Source: UBA1858 sp045105615
GTDB lineage: Bacteria > Pseudomonadota > Gammaproteobacteria > UBA4575
DNA length: 64,000 bases
Direction: 5' to 3'
Assembly (NCBI GenBank): GCA_045105615.1
Contig: JBGCDS010000026.1
Span: 62,001-126,000 of the forward strand
Below the pieces are notes generated by a model. That model worked only from the letters and a program-made list of their open reading frames with translations. It was not told where the DNA came from and searched no databases. The translations under genes and the position numbers were made by a program. Positions 53,967-62,528 of the stretch are shown in pieces (position 1 is the first letter of the stretch; each line of letters starts with the position of its first letter).

Positions 53967-53998
53967 AACTTCCCTTACCTTTATAGGCAAGGGAAGTT
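53967..53998 (-). promoter_or_regulatory. Hairpin covering the dprA ribosome binding site
   Basis: Minus-strand RNA folds as AACUUCCCUU-G-CCU, loop AUAA, AGG-U-AAGGGAAGUU: a 14-bp stem with a single G-U pair and a 4-nt loop. The 3' arm holds the GGGA Shine-Dalgarno, about 8 nt from the dprA AUG at 53962. No run of U follows on either strand, so it is a poor Rho-independent terminator. It is seen directly in the sequence; its role as a translation switch is inferred. Confidence 0.7.
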
Positions 53999-54057
53999 AC
54001 TTAGTGATAGATTTATATGGAAGTGTTAACGCACAACCTAACTTAAAATATTAAACT

Positions 54058-55272
54058 CTAGTTAGGTGTGTTAACTAGGTCACCCTCCCTTACAGGGCGA
54101 TTAGCGTCTAGAATGAATAGGTAACTTAATTCATCAAAAACCCGGAAAACAATTGCATCTGCTGAACGTTCATTTGGCAGCTGTACTTTTTCTTTTTGCC
54201 CTTTTTCTGCATAAGGGTCTGAAACATAACGACCTGCTTTATTTATCGCTATTACATGACCTTTCTCAATTCCATGCTTCTTGCCCACATTGGCGACAAC
54301 AATTTGATAAGCACCAACCTGAGTAATCGCATTATATAGGTAAATTATTTGACCATTGATATCCTGCTCAGGAGCTTTTGGGTAAAAGTCTGAGTCCACA
54401 TCTAGGTTTTCAACTTCTAGTATTCTGTCCCCACGATATATTTCTCGCTTGGCATTAGTTATATATAAAGAAGCTGGATCACCGGCTTTAGAAAGTTTTC
54501 CATCTCCTACGTGAATTGCTTCATAGCCTAGTATCTTTTTAGTGTCAGGGTCTGTTAGCGCTGGTCCTGGTCTATAAATATTATATAGATTATCTACTTG
54601 TAAATGAGAAGAATCTCGAACGTATACTAAATCATTAACACCATAGACAAGACGGTCATCTCTCGATGCGATGATATGGGGTGATGCGTCTAATTCATCC
54701 CGGCTAACGACTAACGGACGCGTTAAAAATTGTTCTATGGCTTGAATAGGGATGACTTTTTGGGTGGCTTCAATTGCTTCTCCACGCATGATGGGAGAAA
54801 GCCGCTCAATTCCAGATACTCTATTGTCCCCATTAACAGTTATGTATGGTTTGCCACCGACATAAAATACGTTAATGACATCACCTGGGTAGATCAGGTG
54901 AGGATTTTGAACCTGTGGATTCATGTACCAGATTTCTGGCCAATACCAAGGTTGATTGAGAAATTTATTTGATAAATCCCACAGAGTATCGCCTTCTTGC
55001 ACAATATATTGCTCAGGGGCAGAGGACCTTAGCTTAGCTTGATTATTCTGGGGTGATACTGGCAAATCATCCACATCAACATCAGCATTATCAACCTCAT
55101 ATACTGTAGTTGAAGAGGTATCCTGCTCCATAGCCATAGTCTCTTTGACCATGCTATCAGCGGTATCTGTGGTTTCAGATTCTTCAGGAGTAGTACTGCA
55201 TCCCACAGAAATAAGCATTAGGCCTAGTACAGGGGGAGATAATTTATAAATTCTATTAAGATATTTGCGCAT
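54058..55272 (-). CDS. LysM-domain cell-envelope protein
   Basis: 404 residues. A hydrophobic N terminus ending ISVGC (Cys25) resembles a lipoprotein signal, though the -3 position (Ser) is not ideal. An acidic, Thr/Ser-rich stretch (26-90) leads to one LysM peptidoglycan-binding domain (about 92-140, VQEGDTLWDLSNKFL ... PGDVINV), and then a long C-terminal part of unknown fold. This gene next to dprA and def is common in gammaproteobacteria. Divergent from def; 95 bases separate its end from dprA. Confidence 0.88.
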   Translation of the reverse strand: MRKYLNRIYKLSPPVLGLMLISVGCSTTPEESETTDTADSMVKETMAMEQDTSSTTVYEVDNADVDVDDLPVSPQNNQAKLRSSAPEQYIVQEGDTLWDLSNKFLNQPWYWPEIWYMNPQVQNPHLIYPGDVINVFYVGGKPYITVNGDNRVSGIERLSPIMRGEAIEATQKVIPIQAIEQFLTRPLVVSRDELDASPHIIASRDDRLVYGVNDLVYVRDSSHLQVDNLYNIYRPGPALTDPDTKKILGYEAIHVGDGKLSKAGDPASLYITNAKREIYRGDRILEVENLDVDSDFYPKAPEQDINGQIIYLYNAITQVGAYQIVVANVGKKHGIEKGHVIAINKAGRYVSDPYAEKGQKEKVQLPNERSADAIVFRVFDELSYLFILDANRPVREGDLVNTPN

Positions 55273-55378
55273 TGGACTTTACGATGGTTTAAAATATTAG
55301 CGTTAGTTAAGATCTGAATTGTAGACCTAAGAAATTATTTAACAAAGCGAAACTTGTTTAATCAACTTTAATAACTCA

Positions 55379-55915
55379 ATGGCACTGCTTGAAATATTAC
55401 ACTTTCCTGATCCTCGATTAAGACTTAAAGCGTCTCCAGTTACTCAGGTGGACGATCAAGTGCGACAAATGGTGAAGGATATGCTCGAAACTATGTATCA
55501 AGCGCCTGGAATAGGCTTAGCTGCAACACAGGTCAATATTCAGCTTGAAGTAATCGTGATAGATGTATCGGAAGATAAAGATCAACCCTTATGTTTGATA
55601 AATCCTAAAATTATCGAATTAGATGGAGTTGAAGAGATGCAGGAAGGGTGTTTATCTGTGCCAGGCTTTTATGAAAATGTAACTCGGGCAGAAAAGATTA
55701 AAATTCAAGCACTTAATGAGAATGGCAAAAGATTTGAGCTGGAAGCGGATGACTTACTTGCAGTGTGTATTCAACATGAAATGGACCACTTACAGGGCAA
55801 GTTATTTGTAGATTATCTTTCGCCTCTTAAAAGGCAGCGTATCAAGAAAAAGCTGCTTAAATTAGAAAAAGCGGGTGAACTACCAAGCTCGAATCACTCA
55901 TCTAACGTTATTTAA
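55379..55915 (+). CDS. def: Peptide deformylase
   Basis: Removes the formyl group from new proteins. 178 residues. Three family motifs: GIGLAATQV (44-52), EGCLSVPG with metal ligand Cys91, and QHEMDHLQG with His133, Glu134 and His137. ATG start, no clear Shine-Dalgarno. It leads the def-fmt pair. Confidence 0.98.
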   Translation: MALLEILHFPDPRLRLKASPVTQVDDQVRQMVKDMLETMYQAPGIGLAATQVNIQLEVIVIDVSEDKDQPLCLINPKIIELDGVEEMQEGCLSVPGFYENVTRAEKIKIQALNENGKRFELEADDLLAVCIQHEMDHLQGKLFVDYLSPLKRQRIKKKLLKLEKAGELPSSNHSSNVI

Positions 55916-55948
55916 CCGCTCGTTCTCACATCTAAAAGACATTTAGTC

Positions 55949-56899
55949 ATGCAAAGTTTTCGCATTGCATATGCTGGGACGCCTGAGTTTGCTGTTCCAG
56001 CGCTGGAAGCTATTAATCATAGTTCACATGAGTTGGTTGCTGTATTAACTCAGCCTGACCGAAAAGCTGGTCGAGGCCGTAAAATCTCAAAAAGTGCTGT
56101 GAAGCAATCGATAAATTCTGCAAACGTGCTGATATTGCAACCTGAGCGAGTCAATGATGATGAGGTATTGTCACAGCTATCTGCACTCAATATCGATCTA
56201 CTAGTCGTAGCAGCCTATGGGCAGATATTTTCACAGACATTGTTAGACTTACCAAAACTAGGTTGTATTAATATTCATGCATCTCTACTGCCTAAATGGC
56301 GCGGTGCATCACCTATCCAGCATGCAATATTAGCCGGAGACAGCGTGAGTGGAGTGACCATAATGCAAATGCAACGAGCAATGGATGCAGGGGACATCTG
56401 GCTGCAGTCTGAATGCATGATATCTGAAGAAGATTCTGCCCAAAGTTTGCATGACAAACTTGCTGTACTGGGTGGAAAATTAATACTTGAGGCGATTGAT
56501 GTCGTTGCAGACCAATCAAATGAGCCAACTCCGCAAGATTCTTCTAAGGTTAGCTATTGTTCAAAATTAAAAAAGAGCGATGGCATGATAATCTGGACTG
56601 AACCAGCCGATCTGATTTTACGTAAAGTAAGAGCATTCCACCCATGGCCAGGGACATATACGTTACTTAATGGCAGGAGACTACGTATTACAAAAGTCAT
56701 GCTGATTCAGGAAGATGTACAGGGAATTAAGCCAGGCACCATTACTGAGGTATCTAAACAGGGTATAAATGTATCCACAGGGGAAAATACACTAGTGATA
56801 TGTGAATTGGTGCCAGAAGGCGGTAAGCGGGTATCAGCAGTCGATTTTTCTAACTCAAATGTGTTGGAAAACCAACTTCTTGGAGATTCCGAGATTTAA
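55949..56899 (+). CDS. fmt: Methionyl-tRNA formyltransferase
   Basis: Formylates initiator Met-tRNA. 316 residues, as in E. coli (315). The formyl-transfer motif reads NIHASLLPKWRGASPIQHAI with the catalytic Asn-His pair, and MDAGDIW carries the Asp. A C-terminal OB-fold is present. It is 33 bases after def. In many relatives rsmB follows; here it does not. Confidence 0.98.
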   Translation: MQSFRIAYAGTPEFAVPALEAINHSSHELVAVLTQPDRKAGRGRKISKSAVKQSINSANVLILQPERVNDDEVLSQLSALNIDLLVVAAYGQIFSQTLLDLPKLGCINIHASLLPKWRGASPIQHAILAGDSVSGVTIMQMQRAMDAGDIWLQSECMISEEDSAQSLHDKLAVLGGKLILEAIDVVADQSNEPTPQDSSKVSYCSKLKKSDGMIIWTEPADLILRKVRAFHPWPGTYTLLNGRRLRITKVMLIQEDVQGIKPGTITEVSKQGINVSTGENTLVICELVPEGGKRVSAVDFSNSNVLENQLLGDSEI

Positions 56900-56985
56900 G
56901 ATTTATCAACGGTTTTCAGCTTATTAATCAAGACACTAGTGATGAATTTTGGCAAGATAGAGGCAACTTAGGCAGGATAAAAATA

Positions 56986-57543
56986 ATGCGCCTACTAACT
57001 TCATTAGGTCTTCTCTTTATTATCGCATCAATACTGCACCCCACCTCCGTACTCGCAGGCACTGGCATCACTGTGAGCGAATTATCATCAAAGGTTACTG
57101 AGAAAAAGATTACAGTTGACTGCGAAATTCTATATAACTTGGATGACCGAGTTAAAGAAGCAATGAGAAATGGAATAGAAATGTCATTTTTGTTGGAAAT
57201 TGAGTTACGCCAACAAAGTATTTATTGGATTGACCCATTGCTAAACCAATTACAAAGAGAGTTTAGGGTTAAGTACCATGCGTTATCAAAACAATTTGTT
57301 ATGGTCGAAACGGGTAGTCAAAAAGAGCGAAGCTTTCCAGATTTATATTCAGCTTTTTATTATCAGCGCCGCATACATAACGCAGAACTAGCCGACTTAA
57401 ACTTATTAAATCTAGAACAAGAATATTATTTTAGAGCACGCGCACGATTAGTCTCTGAAAAGCTGCCATTACCTTTACGTATTAAAAGCTATGTGTCTAC
57501 TGGCTGGCGGCCATCTAGCGGATGGACTGTATGGCCAATGTAA
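56986..57543 (+). CDS. DUF4390 family secreted protein
   Basis: 185 residues with a signal peptide (about 1-24, ending VLAG) and a beta-rich body with RVKEAMRNGIEMSFLLEIEL and FYYQRRIHNAELADLNLLN, matching DUF4390. Function unknown; it regularly precedes NtrY-like sensor kinases. Its last 22 bases overlap the kinase gene. Confidence 0.87.
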   Translation: MRLLTSLGLLFIIASILHPTSVLAGTGITVSELSSKVTEKKITVDCEILYNLDDRVKEAMRNGIEMSFLLEIELRQQSIYWIDPLLNQLQREFRVKYHALSKQFVMVETGSQKERSFPDLYSAFYYQRRIHNAELADLNLLNLEQEYYFRARARLVSEKLPLPLRIKSYVSTGWRPSSGWTVWPM

Positions 57544-59744
57544 GAAAAGTCTTAGTACGCGAACGATGGTTGCTAGCCATCATGTTTGCTGCATTGGTTG
57601 CTGCGATTTTGTTGATGGCGGATGCAACGCAAAGTGTGGCTTACTTCGGTCGATTACATAATTGGCTACTGCCAATCAATACTGCACTATTAGCTGTATT
57701 CATTGGTCTAATTATCTATAACATTGGGCGCCTAATGGTGCGTCTAAGACGACAAGCTCCTGGAGCAAAGTTAACATTACGTTTAGTTTTGTTATTTGTC
57801 CTGACAGCTAGCATGCCTGTTTTTATTGTTTATACATTCTCTATCTGGTTATTGGAGCGTGGAGTTGATAGTTGGTTTGATGTAAAAGTTGAAAATGCAC
57901 TACAAGATGCAGTGGATCTAAGTCGTGCATCTCTAGACTTGCATATAAGGACATTACGACAACAGGCAGATCCTTTAGTATCAGAATTTATTGATGCAGA
58001 ATCGTTCAACGCAACTTTGCTTATCAATGATTTGCTTGGAAGCACAGGTGCTGCTGAGATAGCATTATTTGATTCTAACAATCGTATTATCGCCTCTGGA
58101 AATACAGAACCAAGTGCAGCAGTGCCGCAATTACCAGCAGAAAGTGTTTTGCAACTCGTTCTGCAGGGAGAAAGTTATGTAACACTTGATCCAACTACAG
58201 AAGCCGGACTACAAATTCGCATGGTGTATCCCGTGCCTTCGGATTCTGCAGCGGGTGAAACTCGGTTGCTTCAATTTTTATATCCAGTATCAGATCGCAT
58301 TGGAAATTTAGCATCTAATGTTCAAGCCGCGTTTGGCCAATACAATGAGTTAATTTATCTGCGTACACCTTTAAAACAAAACTTTATTCTAGTGTTAACC
58401 CTAGTGTTAGCCTTGGGCGCATTGTTTGCAGTATTTGCCGCATTCTATTGGTCGCGTGTATTAGTAGCACCAATACAAGAACTTGCCGAAGGAACAAAAG
58501 CAGTTGCAGCCGGCCAATACCATAAAAAGTTGCCTGTAAGGCAGGATGATGATCTCGGTATGTTGGTAGCTTCGTTCAATAGAATGACAGAGAGACTCAC
58601 TGTCGGGCGTGATACAACGATTATTAATCAACGAATTATTGAAAATCAGCGCACATATTTACAAACAATATTAGAACATTTGTCTTCAGGTGTTCTGAGT
58701 TTAGATAGCTCTTTTGCATTAAAAACAATTAATGCTGCAGCCAGTGAAATTTTTCATATCAATATGAATCAATTCATCGGCAAGCAATTTGTACAGATTG
58801 GAACAACTCATAGTTTCCTTAAAGATTTTTGCACACTAGTAGCTAGTAAAATACGAGAATCTTCAGAGGAGTGGCAAGTGGAAATGGAAGTATTCACACC
58901 ACAGGGTAGAAAAACAATTATGTGTAAGACCGTTAAACTTCCAAGTGAAGATGAATCTCAGCGAGGCTGTGTGCTAGTTTTTGATGACGTCACTACTTTA
59001 CTCCAAGCACAGAGAGATTCTGCATGGGGAGAAGTGGCAAGGCGTTTAGCCCACGAAATCAAAAATCCATTAACGCCAATACAATTATCAGCAGAGCGAT
59101 TACGTAGAAAATTATTACCAAACTTAGCACCAGAACAGTCTGAGTTAGTCGATCGCGCAACACATACTATAGTGCAGCAGGTAGAATCAATGAAGCTAAT
59201 GGTAGATGATTTCTCTGACTATGCGCGTATGCCGACAATGGAACCGACCCCGTTAGATTTAAATAGCTTAGTATTAGATACGGTTGAGTTATATAAGGGT
59301 GATCAAAAGAGCGTAGATATAAAATTAAATTTAGATGTGAATTCACTCAGCATACGTGGTGACTCAGTAAGGTTGCGTCAAGTAATACACAATTTAATCA
59401 AAAATGCGATTGAATCAATGCCAGGGGGTGAGAAGTGTAGATTAAATATCAATACTTTCCCGTTTGAATTCACGAATGCTAAATACGCAGGTTTAGAAAT
59501 TGCTGATAATGGTCCAGGTTTCCCTAAGGATGTGCTTGGAAGAGCCTTTGATCCTTATATGACGACTAAGCCAAAAGGAAACGGTTTAGGGTTAGCGATA
59601 GTTAAAAAAATAATAGAAGAACATAATGGTGTCATTAGAGCGACTAATCAAAAACAGGGCGGCGCTGCTATTAACATACGTTTCCCTTTGTATGATTACG
59701 ATATAAAAAAACGTCAAGAAAAAATGAGAGCAGAAACTAGATGA
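57522..59744 (+). CDS. ntrY: NtrY-like membrane sensor histidine kinase
   Basis: 740 residues: two N-terminal membrane segments (about 12-65), a third near 85-110, a periplasmic sensor stretch (about 115-290), a fourth membrane segment, HAMP (about 310-365), PAS (about 385-480), the phosphoacceptor His511 in RRLAHEIKNP, and an HATPase domain with NAIES, DNGPGFP and GNGLGLAIVKK. The start could also be Met4 (57531). Likely phosphorylates the NtrX-like regulator that follows with a 4-base overlap. Signal unknown. Confidence 0.92.
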   Translation: MDCMANVRKVLVRERWLLAIMFAALVAAILLMADATQSVAYFGRLHNWLLPINTALLAVFIGLIIYNIGRLMVRLRRQAPGAKLTLRLVLLFVLTASMPVFIVYTFSIWLLERGVDSWFDVKVENALQDAVDLSRASLDLHIRTLRQQADPLVSEFIDAESFNATLLINDLLGSTGAAEIALFDSNNRIIASGNTEPSAAVPQLPAESVLQLVLQGESYVTLDPTTEAGLQIRMVYPVPSDSAAGETRLLQFLYPVSDRIGNLASNVQAAFGQYNELIYLRTPLKQNFILVLTLVLALGALFAVFAAFYWSRVLVAPIQELAEGTKAVAAGQYHKKLPVRQDDDLGMLVASFNRMTERLTVGRDTTIINQRIIENQRTYLQTILEHLSSGVLSLDSSFALKTINAAASEIFHINMNQFIGKQFVQIGTTHSFLKDFCTLVASKIRESSEEWQVEMEVFTPQGRKTIMCKTVKLPSEDESQRGCVLVFDDVTTLLQAQRDSAWGEVARRLAHEIKNPLTPIQLSAERLRRKLLPNLAPEQSELVDRATHTIVQQVESMKLMVDDFSDYARMPTMEPTPLDLNSLVLDTVELYKGDQKSVDIKLNLDVNSLSIRGDSVRLRQVIHNLIKNAIESMPGGEKCRLNINTFPFEFTNAKYAGLEIADNGPGFPKDVLGRAFDPYMTTKPKGNGLGLAIVKKIIEEHNGVIRATNQKQGGAAINIRFPLYDYDIKKRQEKMRAETR

Positions 59745-61078
59745 ATACAGAAAGAATTCTAGTCGTAGATGACGAGCCAGATATCTGTGGTCTAGTCAGT
59801 GATATATTGACTGACGAAGGTTACCAGGTAAATGCTGCAGAAACTGCCGCAAGTGCTCGCAAACAAGTAACTCAATCAGAGTACGATTTGGTTTTATTAG
59901 ATATCTGGATGCCAGATGAAGATGGCATTACTTTACTAAAAGACTGGAAAGACAATAAAATTTTACAGTGTCCAGTAGTGATGATGTCTGGGCATGGCAC
60001 AGTTGAGACAGCGGTAGAGGCAACTCGACTGGGAGCATATGCGTTTGTTGAAAAGCCATTAACAACGGCAAAACTTATTCAAACAATTCGCAAAGCATTG
60101 GATAGTCGAAGTAAACAAACAGATATAAATACACTTGCAAGAAATGTAAATAAGAATTTTGTGACGCCAGTAGGAACCAGCGCTGTCATGAAAAAACTAT
60201 TTGAAATTTGTGAGCGCTGCGCCCAAGTGAATACTAATTTGCTGATCTCCGGTGAAGAAGGTTCAGGGCGATACACTATTGCACGTCATATTCATGAAAA
60301 AAGTGAACGTGCCGGTAAACCATTCGTGCTCGTTAATAATGAACAGTTTGATATGACAAGGATAGATGAATCAACATGGTCTAAGCTTAAAACTGAGTTA
60401 ATTGATTCAATAAAACTGGCGCAAGATGGCACAATATTTTTTGAGAATATTGATCAAATAAATCAAATTGTGCAAAAAAGGTTTATTGACCTGTTGCAGC
60501 AATTATCAGCGGTACAGGTATTTAAACGATTCAACGTAAAAGTAACTGCATCGATATCAGCAGAAATACCCGCTGCGCTAGATGAATTACAAACAACTCT
60601 GTCTATGACACGAATTAGCGTGCCTGCTTTAAGGGCTCATAGTGAGGACATCCCTGAGTTGGTGAACCTAATTATTGATAACCTATGTGCCAGCGATAAC
60701 TATGCTTATCGAAAGTGTTCTATTGCTGCTCAAAATGCATTTCTACATTATCAATGGCCTAGAAATATCTCTGAGTTAAGAGCCATTATTCAAGAACTGC
60801 TGGTGACTGGGGGAAGTGAAGAAATCTCGGTCGATGATGTAAAACAAGCCCTTTCAAACAAGACTGAAGAGATAGAAAGTAAAGGTACTATTGTTGAAAG
60901 CCTACTGGATATGCCACTAAGAGAAGCGCGAGAAGCCTTTGAAAAGCAATATTTACTGCATCAGTTAAAAAGAGTGAATGGTAGTGTCAGTAGGTTAGCT
61001 GAATTGGTGGGTATGGAAAGAACTCATCTATACCGAAAATTACGCTCTTTAGGTATAGGTTCAAAAGATTCGACTTAA
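59741..61078 (+). CDS. ntrX: NtrX-like response regulator with degenerate AAA+ domain
   Basis: 445 residues: receiver domain (1-120) with phosphoacceptor Asp54 and Lys105; an AAA+-like domain (about 142-370); and a C-terminal Fis-type helix-turn-helix (about 400-440, VSRLAELVGMERTHLYRKLRSLGI). Compared with sigma-54 activators, Walker A is GEEGSGRY (171-178, Lys replaced by Arg), the Walker B acidic pair is replaced by Glu-Asn (FFENI, 233-237), and no GAFTGA loop is seen. It probably cannot act on sigma-54 RNA polymerase and may regulate by binding alone. Confidence 0.88.
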   Translation: MNTERILVVDDEPDICGLVSDILTDEGYQVNAAETAASARKQVTQSEYDLVLLDIWMPDEDGITLLKDWKDNKILQCPVVMMSGHGTVETAVEATRLGAYAFVEKPLTTAKLIQTIRKALDSRSKQTDINTLARNVNKNFVTPVGTSAVMKKLFEICERCAQVNTNLLISGEEGSGRYTIARHIHEKSERAGKPFVLVNNEQFDMTRIDESTWSKLKTELIDSIKLAQDGTIFFENIDQINQIVQKRFIDLLQQLSAVQVFKRFNVKVTASISAEIPAALDELQTTLSMTRISVPALRAHSEDIPELVNLIIDNLCASDNYAYRKCSIAAQNAFLHYQWPRNISELRAIIQELLVTGGSEEISVDDVKQALSNKTEEIESKGTIVESLLDMPLREAREAFEKQYLLHQLKRVNGSVSRLAELVGMERTHLYRKLRSLGIGSKDST

Positions 61079-61139
61079 CAGTGTTTGTTCGTGGTGAATG
61101 AAGTTACAATTCGAGCCAAATTTTGACCTCGTAATATAA

Positions 61140-62513
61140 ATGAAAATAATAATTCTAGGTGCTGGACAGGTTGGAGGGTCATTGGCGTTAAGCTTGGCCA
61201 ATGAGTCCAATGATATTACCTTGGTTGATAGTGATCCTAAGGTGTTGCGAGAAATACAAGATCGTGCTGATTTACAGACCATTACCGGACATGCTTCTTA
61301 CCCTAGCATTTTGGAACAAGCAGGTGCGCGTGATGCCAACATGATTGTGGCATTAACGAATAGTGATGAGACGAATATGGTGGCATGCCAAATTGCTTAC
61401 ACTCTGTTTCACACGCCAACTAAAATTGCACGAGTTCGGACAGCCGATTACTTAGACTACCCTGATTTATTTGTCCAGGAAGCGTTGCCCGTTGATGTAT
61501 TGATTAGTCCTGAATTGCTTGTCTCGAGATACGTACAAAATTTAATAGAGCACCCAGGTGCGTTACAGGTATTGAATTTTGCCAATGGCAAAGTTCAATT
61601 AGTTGCAATCAAAGTAAATGATAAAAGCCAGATTGTAGGTAAAGCGATAAGTAAAATATTCGATGGTATGAAGACGATGGATACATCGATCGTCGCCATG
61701 TATCGAGGCGAGGAAGCACTGAGTATCGATGAGAACACGATGATTGAAGCGGGGGATGATTTATTTTTTATTGCTTCAACTGCTCAAGCTAAAAATGTCA
61801 CTACTATGTTACAGGGTATAGATAAGCCAAATCGCCGAGTTATTATTGCTGGCGGCGGTAATATTGGATCACAACTCGCACAAATTTTAGAATCACATTT
61901 TCGCGTAAAGCTAATTGAGCGTGATGCGGATCGTGCACGCGTATTATCAGAAACCTTAGATAAGACTATTGTATTACACGGAGATGCCGCAGATGAAAAT
62001 ATGCTGGTTGATGAAAATATCGATAGTGTTGATGTGTTTTGTGCTTTAACAAATGATGATGAAGCAAATATATTGTCAGCAATGCTAGCAAAGCGTTTAG
62101 GCGCAAGAAAAACCATGTCATTAATCAACCGACCTAGTTATGTAGAACTGGTTGAAAGCGGTATGATAGACATCGCGATATCGCCGCAACAGGTCACTAT
62201 TGGCGCACTATTAGCACATATACGCAGAGGGGACGTCGTGGCTGTGCATTCATTGCGCAAAGGTTCAGCCGAAGCAATAGAAGCGGTAGCCCATGGAGAT
62301 GCAAATACATCAAAAGTGGTTGGGCGCAAAATATCAGAATTAAAATTGCCTCGTGGTGCAGCGTTTGGTGCAATAGTACGTAATGAGGAAGTGCTTATTT
62401 CAAAACCTGATTTAATTATTGCACCTGAGGACCACGTTATTATGTTTTTAGCAGATAAACATAAAGTGGGTGATGTGGAAAAAATGTTCCAAGTTAGCGC
62501 AACATTTGTGTAG
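61140..62513 (+). CDS. trkA: Trk potassium uptake regulatory subunit TrkA
   Basis: Cytoplasmic NAD(H)-binding gate of the Trk potassium channel. 457 residues (E. coli 458). Two RCK_N domains, each with a GxGxxG motif (GAGQVG at 7-12; GGGNIG near 240), and two RCK_C domains. It lies 62 bases after ntrX and 15 bases before trkH. Confidence 0.97.
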   Translation: MKIIILGAGQVGGSLALSLANESNDITLVDSDPKVLREIQDRADLQTITGHASYPSILEQAGARDANMIVALTNSDETNMVACQIAYTLFHTPTKIARVRTADYLDYPDLFVQEALPVDVLISPELLVSRYVQNLIEHPGALQVLNFANGKVQLVAIKVNDKSQIVGKAISKIFDGMKTMDTSIVAMYRGEEALSIDENTMIEAGDDLFFIASTAQAKNVTTMLQGIDKPNRRVIIAGGGNIGSQLAQILESHFRVKLIERDADRARVLSETLDKTIVLHGDAADENMLVDENIDSVDVFCALTNDDEANILSAMLAKRLGARKTMSLINRPSYVELVESGMIDIAISPQQVTIGALLAHIRRGDVVAVHSLRKGSAEAIEAVAHGDANTSKVVGRKISELKLPRGAAFGAIVRNEEVLISKPDLIIAPEDHVIMFLADKHKVGDVEKMFQVSATFV

Positions 62514-62528
62514 CAATTAAAGACTAGT

